DNA of 64,000 bases from Canna indica (taxonomy: Eukaryota; Streptophyta; Magnoliopsida; Zingiberales; Cannaceae), in contig CP136896.1 of the NCBI GenBank assembly GCA_034359265.1, positions 20,987,501 to 21,051,500 of the forward strand, in the 5' to 3' direction. This document shows, one piece after another, positions 24,213-33,824 of this stretch; within the stretch, counting starts at the first letter, position 1, and each line of letters begins with the position of its first letter. Below the pieces are notes generated by a model. That model was not told where the DNA came from. It was given only the letters and a program-made list of their open reading frames with translations, and did not search any database. A program made the position numbers and the translations under genes.

Positions 24213-25606
24213 TCAACCATGTGTGGTAGCTCCCCCTACAAGAGAACAAGAAATCTTCGGTACCCAAATGGCTTTGGGTCCTTGGGGGTGAGTTGGCCTA
24301 GGAATCCAAAGTGTCTTAGCAACACTTGGATTTCTTTTAAATGCACAATCATGAATAGCATGACCATATATACCACAATAAAAATAATTTTCATGAAACT
24401 TTTTTTTTTGGACATGAGGTTTAAAGGAAGAATGCTTGACATGAGAATGATGATGAACATTAACATTATTTATATAAGCATTTTTATTTCTAGAGTTCTT
24501 AAAGGAAGACACATTTGATAAATCATTGATTTTCCTATTCAAAAATACAACCTCATTTTTCAAATCACTCATGGATTTGTGAATAGCATGCAATTGAGAT
24601 TTCAACATGTTATTTTCAATTTTCAATTTTTCATTCTCAATTTTGAAATCATTTTTCAAGTCATCATTCCTAAACTTTAATCTAGCTTTCATATCCTCAT
24701 TTTCATTTTTCAAGTCTTTTACCTCACTTTTTAAATTCTCAATTTCAAGCTTAAAATCATCATGGCAAGAAACAAGTATACTTGTATTCAATTTTTCATT
24801 TTCTAGTTCATGCTCATGAGAACTAAGCCTTAAATTTTCTTTTTTTAGTTTTTTATTTTTCTTGTTCTTTTTCATAAGCAAGGCATACATCTTTTTGCAT
24901 TCTTCTAGTAGTTCTTCATAAGACATGTCAAGGGATTTTGAGCTACTAGAATCACTATTTTGATCATGATAAGAAGATGGTAAATATACCTCATTCCGAA
25001 GACCCATGAGGTAAAAGTTCGATGTAGCTTCATCGTCATGTCTAGAAGAGGCTTCACTTGATTGAGATGTGGATGGAGAACCACACTTCATTTTGGATTT
25101 CTTCTTTAAGAGAGGACAATTCATCTTCTTGTGTCTAGTCTCTTGGCAAATGAAGCACCTAAGTTTTCGTTTTCGATTCTTGCTTGTGCTTTTTTGGCTA
25201 GAAGTGCTTTGGCCATCAAAACCAAGATTAGTACTAGAGGGATGACCATTGTCATCACCACCTTCAGTAGAAGTGTCAATTTCTTCAGTCTTGACATAAT
25301 CATATAGCATATTTAAAGTTGCCCAAATATCAAAAGCCGAAGTACAATGCATGACTTTTTCAAGGATGCTATTAGGTAAGGTACAAAATATGGAATACAT
25401 AGCATCTCCATTAGATTGAAATATTTTCTTGTCAAGTTCACTCCAATCATTCATGTCAACATTAGGTTCAATGTATTCTAATTTAATCATGTTATAAACA
25501 TCAAAACCTCTAGTCTTTAAGTAATTAAGTACATCATAGACTTCCAAAGACCAAAGTTCAATTCATCGAATCTAGGAGGTGTGGAAACAACCGACTCTAG
25601 TGTCAT
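24213..25606 (-). pseudogene. Copia-type Gag with zinc knuckle, one frameshift
   Basis: The natural start is the ATG at 25606 (MTLESVVSTPPRFDELNFGLWKS by position; FGLWK is the typical gag start). A frameshift near 25545 moves the reading into the long frame 24213-25547 of about 440 codons. That frame holds a UBN2-like segment (LPNSILEKVMHCTSAFDIW), a zinc knuckle of the C-x2-C-x4-H-x4-C form (CFICQETRHKKMNC), a long lysine/glutamate-rich coiled coil and a second knuckle-like site, YFYCGIYGHAIHDC, whose first cysteine is replaced by tyrosine. A functional Gag packages element RNA; this copy would need the shift repaired. Confidence 0.8.
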
Positions 25607-25673
25607 TTCCGGATCGAAATAAAGTTTAAGAGAGATGGTGAAATCTCAATCTACGACCCGCTATAATACCAAA

Positions 25674-27050
25674 TGTTGTTGAAATGGCCACACTAGAGGG
25701 GGGGGGTAAATAGTGTGTAAACTAATAAAAATAGCCTAAATTCGATTTTAATCATTTCTTAAATTACTTAAGCAATTCACTATTGTACGACTAAATGCGA
25801 AAGCGAGTAATAAAGATAAGCAATGCGATACAGAAAGAAAATAATGCTAACACAAGTATTTATAGTGGTTCGGCCCCAATGCCTACTCCACTACCTAAGC
25901 ACCCCGCTTAGGATTTCCAAACTAGATTTACTAGATTATATCGTTTTCCTTACAAAGAGGACTTTACACTGGAAGATTCTCCGCTCTCAAACCGAAGGCA
26001 CTTCCACACCCGGAAGTATCCTACCTTCCTACCGAGAGCACTCTCCCACCTCAACCTAAGGGACAACTCAACTAATCCTAGTAAACTATGTTTACAATGG
26101 TGGGTTTAAGCCTTAACACTAAGGCAACCACCAACTCAATCAAACCCAGCAACCTAGGTTTACACAAATGGTATACAATGAAAATAACCAAGAAAATACA
26201 ATAACAATTGGAGCAATAAACAAATTAAACTATACTTAGCTCCAAAAGAAACTCCCTGGTCCTCTTGATTCCTTGAGAAGATGAATCTTGAAGGTTTAAA
26301 TGCTAGATCAATGTTTTATCATAGAAACTAGGGATTGTAATTCAAAGAGATGGCTCAAGAAATCTACTAGAGATGCAAGGAGTGGCTCTTTGAGGCTTAG
26401 AAGTATCATTAGTAGGCTAGAAATGAGTTTGGGATGAGTATTTATAACCCCCAAATAGCAAGGCTCGTCAATAGGCATTTTTCTGCCCGTTGGCGACGCC
26501 CGGTCACTTGCCGGTCGATCGTCGGTCAACCGATGGACCGACGACCGAAGCGACCGCGACATTCTGCCGCTTCTGGGAGCACTTCGGTCGACCGACCGGT
26601 CGACCGAATTGGCTACTGCTAATTTTTCGCCGCATTTGGTTGACCGATCGATCGATCGAATTGGCTACTGTCAATTCTTCACTACATTCGGTCAACTGAC
26701 CGGTCGACCGAACCTAGGCTGAACTTGATTTTTTTCAGCCTTCTTCTTGCGCGCTTCATTTTTGGGTTCCTGCCTACAATGTGCGTCAACTTGGAAAGCT
26801 TTCCAGATGTTCTTTAGACTCATCCAAAATGTCTTTGGTGCATACGTCGAACTTCGAGAGATTTCCACGACGAACCCAAACGCGTCGATCAATGTCCTTT
26901 CGATTTTCCGATTTCTCCGATATTTCCGATTGAGGACATCGAGCGCTAACCAATATGGAATCTCAAAATATTTCTCAATGAAACATTAGTTCTAAATTTG
27001 TTATCATTAAAATCAAGATTAAGACCAATGTAGAAAACCTTAGGCCAACA
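25674..27050 (-). repeat. 5' LTR of the gag-only retrotransposon
   Basis: This 1377-bp LTR is about 70 bp longer than its partner, mostly from an expanded GATCGA/GGTCGACCGA palindrome array at about 26510-26715. Read on the minus strand it starts TGTTGGCCTAAGG at 27050 and ends next to the primer binding site. A TATA-like TTATAAATACTC lies near 26440. Confidence 0.85.
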
Positions 27051-27055
27051 CGACC

Positions 27056-27337
27056 CTCATATTGGCCATGGTGCACGTCTTAGCACACCTCTTTTGTAGC
27101 TCTTCGTTCGAGATCTTGTCTTTGTTCGGCATCTCGAACACGTTTCCCTTCCTTGTTGTCGATCAATTCCTTGAAGAGCTTTTAGACCTCTATTGGTGCT
27201 TTATTGCATTTGGCCACGTCGGGATATCCTCCAGCCAAATGCTGCTTCAGTCGAGTGATGCCCCCACCACGGGAAATGAAATCACAATGGATGCATTGCT
27301 TGTGGTGCTTCTTCTCCAAACCAACGCATGCTGCCAT
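27056..27337 (-). pseudogene. hAT transposase pseudogene, N-terminal BED zinc finger
   Basis: From an ATG at 27337 the minus frame reads through CIHCDFISRGGGITRLKQHL and AGGYPDVAKC, the CxxC...H...C pattern of a plant BED finger, which binds DNA in hAT transposases. A TAA follows near 27185 and the same frame then continues as KLFKELIDNKEGKRV. The reading is cut at 27056 by the LTR retrotransposon and resumes at 20804. Together with 18600-20804 this is one dead hAT gene. Confidence 0.8.
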
Positions 27338-28458
27338 GCGACATCGGATTGAGATTTTGGTGCTATTTCAGCAACATTTCGGTGTGGAGATGAAGAAAAA
27401 AAGAGAGTTTAGAGAGTTTGAGAGAAGTTGATAGATTGAGAGTTGGGAGAGTTTGAGGATATGTGAGGATGAAATGAGAGGTTTGGAATGTTTATATAGC
27501 TCCAAAACCCACCCAAAATTGGGTCCAAATGGCTATATAGTCATTTGGAACAGTTGGAAAATAGTATCCAACGACTAAAAAATTAGGTGTTGGGTGATAC
27601 TAGGAGACTAGTACTGATGTATCGGATATAGTTTTTTGAAAAAATCTATCAGTACCCGGTACGGGTGGGTACAATACGAATTCTAGAGCCATGGTTTTGA
27701 TTCGATTCACTCAGAGTTCCTTTGTTTTTACAAAAGCCTAATTCTTTGTATAATTTATCTCGCGGAGAGAGGAGGCATCTCTCCTATCTTAAGATATTTA
27801 AATAGTGTTCAAGTACTTCACCATATTTTTAAGGACTTAATTCATAATCATTAAATAACAATGCCCGCTAAACTATAAACTTCAATCACGGGGCATCAAC
27901 TTTGTTAATGTATTAGAGTCATTTCTTGAATTAATATGCTATCACGAAATTAAGGACAAAAATAAAAATCACCATATATATATATATATGGTGATTTTTA
28001 TAAGGTCTTTTACTAACCATAGGTCCTTACAATTAAAAAATATTACCTAATTATTTCTTGTCTTAATTATTCTAGAGTCTTTATTTTTTAACAAAAAAAG
28101 AGAATCAAAATTTTAGCTATATTTTAATTTTTAAGCATACTTGCACTCTTTAATAAGAGATATAAGAGTAATACAATTATCAAATATGATATTTTATTTT
28201 AAAATAAATAATAAATGACATAGGAGCATTAAAAATAATAATAATAATAATAATAAAGCAGGACCCCTTACAGCAAAATATATAAATAGAACCCTTCAAC
28301 AATAATAAACAAAAATGAAGATGTCTTCTGAGTAAATTACACTTAAAATACACCTCAAAACCTTTATCTAAAATTCTAAATCCTTCAAATTACATGGTGA
28401 AATTAGTGTGAATATTTACAACTCATAAAGTTACTATCTCTACTTTGAATATTTATAA
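27338..28458. other. Intergenic: hAT 5' flank, a 40-bp palindrome and an (AAT)n tract
   Basis: The first 300 bp are probably the 5' end of the hAT element, but I could not place its terminal inverted repeat. A perfect 40-bp palindrome lies at 27962-28001 (AAATCACCATATA and its complement around a TA core). An (AAT)n microsatellite spans 28235-28257. The right side is the 3' flank of the membrane-protein gene. Confidence 0.5.
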
Positions 28459-29214
28459 TCACTCCTTGTCAATCTTCATCTCAATCTCCTCTCTTCTCTT
28501 CTTGCACTCAAAGTAGAACACAGTGTACGCAAGGTAAGTAAAAAACCTCATCACAACCACAACCGGACCTGCAAAGATCAAACTCCAAACACCACCACCA
28601 CCATTCTTGATTCCAAGCACCATCAACGCCGCTTGCTCCGCAAACCCCAACCCCACTGTGAGCGCAAGCCCCTGAAGCTTCCTCTCCCCGACGAGCTCCT
28701 CCGCCCTCCTGAGCGCGCTCATCCCGGCGCAATCCTCTTCCACGACGGCGGCCACCAGGCTCAGCCTGCATGCGATCTCCGAGTGCGAGCACAGAACTGG
28801 CCCAAGGCGCGCGAGCAACGCCAGAGATCCGGCGATAGCCAACGCTTCCAGCGTTGCCTCGCCCCTCGTGGCCCCTGCCAAGGCCCTGAGCGCCATGAGG
28901 AGGGAAGACGAGGACGTGGCGAAGAGCTCGACGTACGCCGCGGTGAGCGCCGGCCGCCGCCACGTCCACAGCAGCCTCGAGAGGAGCTTCTGGGGAGAGT
29001 ACCAGCGGCGGCTGCCGGCGTATATGGAGGTGGATAAGTAGGCCATGAGCACGGCCGACAGCCGCGAGGCGAAAAAGGTGAGGGGTTCGAACTGCATGGA
29101 TTTGTTGGGCGGAGGTTTGGAGAGGAGGAGGAGGAGGAGGTTGCAGGAGACGAGGACGAGGAGCGTTGTTGAGAGTGCAGAGGTAGCCTCCATTGGAGTT
29201 GAAATGGAGGACAT
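28459..29214 (-). CDS. Plant multi-pass membrane protein, same family as 11902-12852
   Basis: A 251-residue uninterrupted frame starts at the ATG at 29214. It keeps the family's C-terminal signature: AAVVEEDCAGMSALRRAEEL followed, after two more hydrophobic segments, by YTVFYFECKKRREE and a charged tail. Hydrophobic segments lie near residues 12-32, 45-62, 90-115, 125-145, 180-200 and 212-235. It is much more GC-rich than its surroundings and than its paralogue, as is common in monocot genes. It is shorter than the paralogue, mostly in the N-terminal half. It lies 17 kb from its relative, with LINE, hAT and LTR insertions between. Function is unknown; an integral membrane location is inferred from hydropathy. 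Confidence 0.75.
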   Translation of the reverse strand: MSSISTPMEATSALSTTLLVLVSCNLLLLLLSKPPPNKSMQFEPLTFFASRLSAVLMAYLSTSIYAGSRRWYSPQKLLSRLLWTWRRPALTAAYVELFATSSSSLLMALRALAGATRGEATLEALAIAGSLALLARLGPVLCSHSEIACRLSLVAAVVEEDCAGMSALRRAEELVGERKLQGLALTVGLGFAEQAALMVLGIKNGGGGVWSLIFAGPVVVVMRFFTYLAYTVFYFECKKRREEIEMKIDKE

Positions 29215-29669
29215 GGTTGACTTGAGAGCTTGGAAGAGTTATAAGGAGTGAAGCCGTGAAAGCTGGGTTTAGTATCAGAGAATTGCATGCTTCAATTGAC
29301 TGACAGAGTTGATGAGAGAGAGTAAAAGAGACGGCAAATTGTTTTTGGCGCTCAACTTGACCTCTTCAAGGAGGAGTACCGTCCGATCCAAGTTAAATCA
29401 AGCTTTTTTCTCGACGAAATTGCGTTTACAGATCTACTTCTGGGATATGCAATTTAAAAATTGATTCTTCACGTGATTTTTTATCAAATTTTATATGAAT
29501 CCATAAAATTACTTTTCATTCTTATTTCCTCTTCCTCATCCGTCCCGACACTTGTTTTTCCTCTCCCCACTAGATCCATCGTTGATGGTCGCCTTTCGTC
29601 ACTCTCCCACCCCCTCCTCTCAACGTCGGCTCTACTTGGCCCCATCATCGACTGATTGAGGCTGATATT
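29215..29669. other. Upstream region of the 28459-29214 gene
   Basis: This stretch lies between the start codon (minus strand) and the left end of CACTA element C. It has no coding frame of its own and should contain the promoter. No decisive motif was seen. Confidence 0.4.
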
Positions 29670-29729
29670 CACCACTGGAATAACGAGCATTACCAACGAC
29701 TGGATCTATTGCTATGCCGTTGCTGAAAA

Positions 29730-29960
29730 TCATCAGCAACGGCTGCTCTCGTTGCAACACTGCCGTTGCAGAAGATCACGTACCCGATAACTTAACAACG
29801 GATCTGCAACGGTCGCTCACGCCGTTATTAATGATATTATCAGCAACGGTTCCGCAACGGATTATATCCGTTGTTGATACATTATCAACCACGGCTCAGC
29901 AGCGAGGCGCGACTGTTGCTACTATTTTTATCAGCAATGGTTCCGCAACGGCGTGACGAT
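29730..29960. repeat. Subterminal repeats of CACTA C, left end
   Basis: Several copies of CAGCAACGG, CCGTTGCTGA or GCAACGGTTCCG occur in both orientations. Such arrays are the binding sites of the TnpA protein in En/Spm-type elements. Confidence 0.7.
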
Positions 29961-29974
29961 TATATAATACTTAC

Positions 29975-30790
29975 CATGCGTCTCGCGTGCACGACAAATG
30001 AAACAGAGCCGCCAGTGTGACGTGCTCCTCCCCCCGACATGCAATTTCTAGCCGCAATCCTAGATACCTCCTGCCACCGCGCGCTCGGTCGACCATATCG
30101 ACACGAGCTAATCCCAAATATCTAGAGTAATCCAATCGGGGTCGTATCCCCGAGTCTCCGCTATGACTATGGCCCCAGCTCGGGCCATCGCCTGTGCCCG
30201 AGCCTACCCCAGCTGGCAGTTGTACCTCTGCTGGGAAATGGCCTCCCACGTATTGTAAATAAATGGCCTCTGCTCCTCTGGCCAAGTATAGCGAGCCTGC
30301 AAAACAATAATATCAGTACCAATAATAATCAAGCTGATTAAAAAAATTTAAATGCATGTATATAAAATCTTTAAATATATGTATATAAAAATTTTAAATA
30401 CGTATCTCAAACTTGCGCCAGAGCATGTCCACATACTCATGAGGCACGTGAGACCAAGTGGGCCAAGCCCCATGCATATATTGTCAGATTGTCCCCGATA
30501 TAGTCCTGGGGACATCCTCCTGCTCGAACCTGCATGACAAAAATAAAGTACAATATTATATTATAATATAATGAATTATATATAATTCATAATACATTAC
30601 CGCATGTCAATCACAAAAATAAGTCGACCTTATTCCGCGGCTGGCAGAGGCTGAATCATGTTCGGCCCGCGTGGCTGCCTGCGTCTCGATGAACTAGCCT
30701 CGGCGGCAGGAGCAAGTGCGGCTAAATATGAAGTCTGATCGATCAAAGACTCTGTAGCTCTCGTCCGACGATAACCTCGACCCACCATAG
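29975..30790 (-). pseudogene. TnpA-like (Transposase_24 type) gene remnant of CACTA C
   Basis: A first piece starting at an ATG near 30789 is basic and alanine-rich. Further pieces give GAWPTWSHVPHEYVDMLWRKFE (about 30410-30480) and, after a TTTTGCAG acceptor near 30302, ARYTWPEEQRPFIYNTW, then a stop, and later phrases resembling WITLDIWD and GGRSTSHW. This is the arrangement of the plant En/Spm transposase family (Pfam Transposase_24), whose members bind subterminal repeats. The stop near 30205 and others mark it as decayed. Confidence 0.55.
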
Positions 30791-32278
30791 CTGTCGAATA
30801 AGAATATAATTAGAATATATATATATATATAGTAGAGATAGATTTAATAGAAGATATACTTTACAATTATTCCTCATCATCTGAGTAATGATCTTCGAAT
30901 TCTTCTTCTTCATCTCCACCTTCCTCAACTTCTTTATCGTCACATATTCAACTTCTAATTGAACTAACACTGTGTCCACATCCTCGAGTATTGGAATAAT
31001 ACGATCTACTGCAGGAGGATCCTCTTCTTGATAGAAATCATCTGTCACATCAGGTATCGACTCATTTTCTCCCGCTATCGGATCAATTCTTCCTCTAGCT
31101 TTAGTCTTACAGACTACACGCCAATCTGTTCTATCTTTATTTCGAGCCAAATACTTCGCGTAATATACTTGTTCGGCTTGTGATGCCAATATAAAAGGCT
31201 TATTTGCTGCCAATTTTGATTTGTAATTAATCTCAACAAGTTTGTATTTTGGATGAGCTTTCATGCCCCTATTTGTTGTATCGAACCAATGACATTTAAA
31301 TAGGATAATTGATTTCAAGCCAAAGTAGTGTAATTCTACCACTTCTTCCAACAGTCCATAAAAATTCATATCACATTCAACATATGTTGTTCCTTTCATG
31401 CAGATCCTAACATTCATCGTCTTCTTTGTAAATGCATATTCAACCGTGTGAAATTTATACCAATTAACAAAATATCTACTATAACATGACACTAGTCGCA
31501 ACGGTCCACTAACAACTCAAATATTTTTTCATCTATTTTAGCTCTGTGATAGATCTTTGTTGTAAGCCTGTATCCAAGTAGGGAAATCACGATTCTGTAA
31601 TCTCTCCAATTTCTGATCACTGTGAATAGAGTATTTTTACACCATCTCAATGTCAAATTGTTTAATGAAATGCTCAATCTCTGGGCAATTGAGTCATATA
31701 TACAATTGTGCCAAATGATACTCTTCATCGCTTAAGTGTCGAGATAGACGAGAACCAAAAGCACGACCAGAGTGACAGAATATATTTAAACGTCCATCTG
31801 AATGTCGAACTCCCCCATCGTCGTTACGTGGAAGACGATCAAATCTTGTCTGCACTGTCGATTCAAAGTAATGAGCAGAATGTTGAAATTTCTTGGATGA
31901 TATACGATTCAGATATTGATCATTCAACAGCTGCGGTGTTCTTTACTTTTTTCTTCAAATGATTCATGTATCTTTCAATTAAATACATCCACCGGTATTA
32001 AACGGGGCAACCAACTCGTGCATCATATGCTAAGTGTATTGGTAGATGCTCCATCGAGTCAAAAAAGGCAGGAGGAAAAAATTGCTACAATTTGCATACA
32101 ATTTCAACAATATTACTTTCAAGTGTTGACATATCTTCGATTCGAAGGACATTTGCACAAATGTTTCTAAAAAACATACTTAATTCAGTCAACGGATCCC
32201 AAATATTATGAGACAAAAGATCTTGGAATGCGATCGGAAGCAATATCTACATGAATACATGACAATCATGACTCCTCA
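30743..32278 (-). pseudogene. CACTA C transposase (TnpD), C-terminal part
   Basis: Read on the minus strand from 32278 it begins SHDCHVFM, then LLPIAFQDLL and FFPPAFFDSMEHLPIHLAYD, the DUF4218 domain, with stops. A clean frame at 30743-31501 follows, encoding the DUF4216 domain: YVECDMNFYGLLEEVVELHYF, then SIILFKCHWFDT and PFILASQAEQVYYAKY. The N-terminal and TNP2 parts are at 46616-48556, on the far side of the inserted element B. TSD TCA of B falls between the two halves. Confidence 0.8.
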
Positions 32279-32569
32279 CACTACAAAAAAACATCTTCTA
32301 CGACGGCTTCTGCGGTCGCAAAGCTAACGCAGAAGCTCTTCTGCGACGGCTTCTACAGTCGCAAAGCCGACGCAGAAGCTCTTCTGCGACAAATCATGAC
32401 GGTCGCATGCGATCGTCGTCGAAGCCTTAGTCACAAAAGCTCGTGTGACCACAGCGCAGCGGTCGCAATAAGAAATTTATTGCGACGGTATTGCGACTAC
32501 GTTCGGCCGTCGCAGATCCCGTCGCACAATAACTCACTACTAGATTTTGGCTCTATGGCCACGCCACCT

Positions 32570-32800
32570 TTAGGAACGGCTAAAAAACTGTTCCCATACA
32601 TCACTTATAGGAACGGTTTTCCAAAACCGTTCCCTTAGCCATTATATTATAGGAACACTAAAGAAACCGTTCCTGTAGATAATATATGGGAACAGATTTT
32701 TCAACCGTTCCCTTAGACTATACTATAGGAACACTTTTAGTAACCGTTCTCTTAGAATGTATACTATGGGAACACAAAGGAACCGTTCCCATAGTTTAAC
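32570..32800. repeat. Subterminal repeats of CACTA A, left end
   Basis: Alternating copies of TATAGGAACGGTT and AACCGTTCCC or CCGTTCCTATAG occur, often as inverted pairs spaced a few bases apart. They are the expected binding sites for the element's TnpA protein. Confidence 0.85.
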
Positions 32801-32908
32801 TCCATGTATACTATATAATTAAAAAATAAAAAAACTTAAGCCATTTAATTTTCCTCTCCCGCGCGCTGATCGACTACTCGCGCGATCTCTTCTGCCCTAA
32901 ACGCACCG

Positions 32909-33060
32909 CTCTACTACGGCGACCTCCCGACGCCACCGCTCTGCTACACCGACCTCCCGACGCGATTGCTCTGCTGCGCCGACCTCCCGACGCGACCGCT
33001 CTGCTACGCCGAACTCCCGACGCCACCAGGCCTCTGCTGTGCCGACCTCCCGAGTCCCGA
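32909..33060 (+). repeat. GC-rich 30-bp minisatellite in the tnpD leader of CACTA A
   Basis: About five units of the form CTCTGCTACGCCGACCTCCC begin at 32909, 32939, 32969, 32999 and about 33031. The block is strikingly GC-rich in an AT-rich element. It lies upstream of the tnpD start codon, probably in a transcribed leader, since an acceptor-like TCTTTTCGTAG precedes the ATG by about 15 bp. Confidence 0.75.
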
Positions 33061-33824
33061 CTCCACCACCCGTCTCACACTCTCATAGCACCGGTCGTCG
33101 ACGATCCTTCCTGTCGTTAGTAATCGTCTCCCGCCGACCGGTAAACACTCCGCTCCCCCTCTCCCCTGTCCCCTCTCCATTTACTGTCGTCAGTCATCGT
33201 CTCCCGACGCCACCATGTATGATTTTGTTTTCTTTTATGTGATATATCTTTCATTTTCTGATTTTCCATATCCCGGTATTATGATTTTGTTTCATGTTGA
33301 GGTTCAATTGATTAAACCTTATTTTTCCATCTCCCGGTATTGATTTTGATATTGAGTTTAAAAATATATTAAAATCTAACAATGCTTAGAGTGTCAGGAA
33401 TAGTTTGATTCTGGTGATATGTTAACTTGGGTGATAGATTAATTTCCATAACTTGTACGTATAGTGAAAAAATAGCTTGTATGTGGGAGCTGGGAGTAGA
33501 AAATCATCCCTCAAGTCATGTTGAACTTAGGACTAGGTAAAGGAGGCAGTGCACTCCTATATTTGTAGCCCGAGAACAACCATGTTCTCTCGGATGGGTA
33601 GAATCTTTATTTACCCCTGGGAAAACTTAGGACTAAGCCTTACATCTGAAAGGTAAAAGAAACTGAGGCTAGCATTTAAATAGTTTAACCTCGATGCTTC
33701 CTTTAAGTGTTTAATATTTATTAGCTCAGCTTTCAATAGACACTTCCAGGAATAGAATAGGCTTGATATGATTTTGTCGTTTTTGACCATTTGATTTTTT
33801 TCTTTTCGTAGTTAAGTAAAATCA

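Larger units (their letters stand above)
20805..27050 (-). mobile_element. Gag-only (non-autonomous) Ty1/copia-type LTR retrotransposon, 6.2 kb
   Basis: Two LTRs (25674-27050 as the 5' LTR, 20805-22112 as the 3' LTR) flank an internal region with only a gag gene. Read on the minus strand the LTRs begin TGTTGGCCTAAGG. A primer binding site TTTGGTATTATAG lies just after the 5' LTR (about 25659-25671), resembling the initiator-Met PBS. A polypurine tract AAAAAGGGGAGAC precedes the 3' LTR. The target duplication is TGACC at 20800-20804 versus CGACC at 27051-27055, four of five matching. No protease, integrase or RT is present in the 2 kb after gag. It inserted into the hAT pseudogene. Confidence 0.85.
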
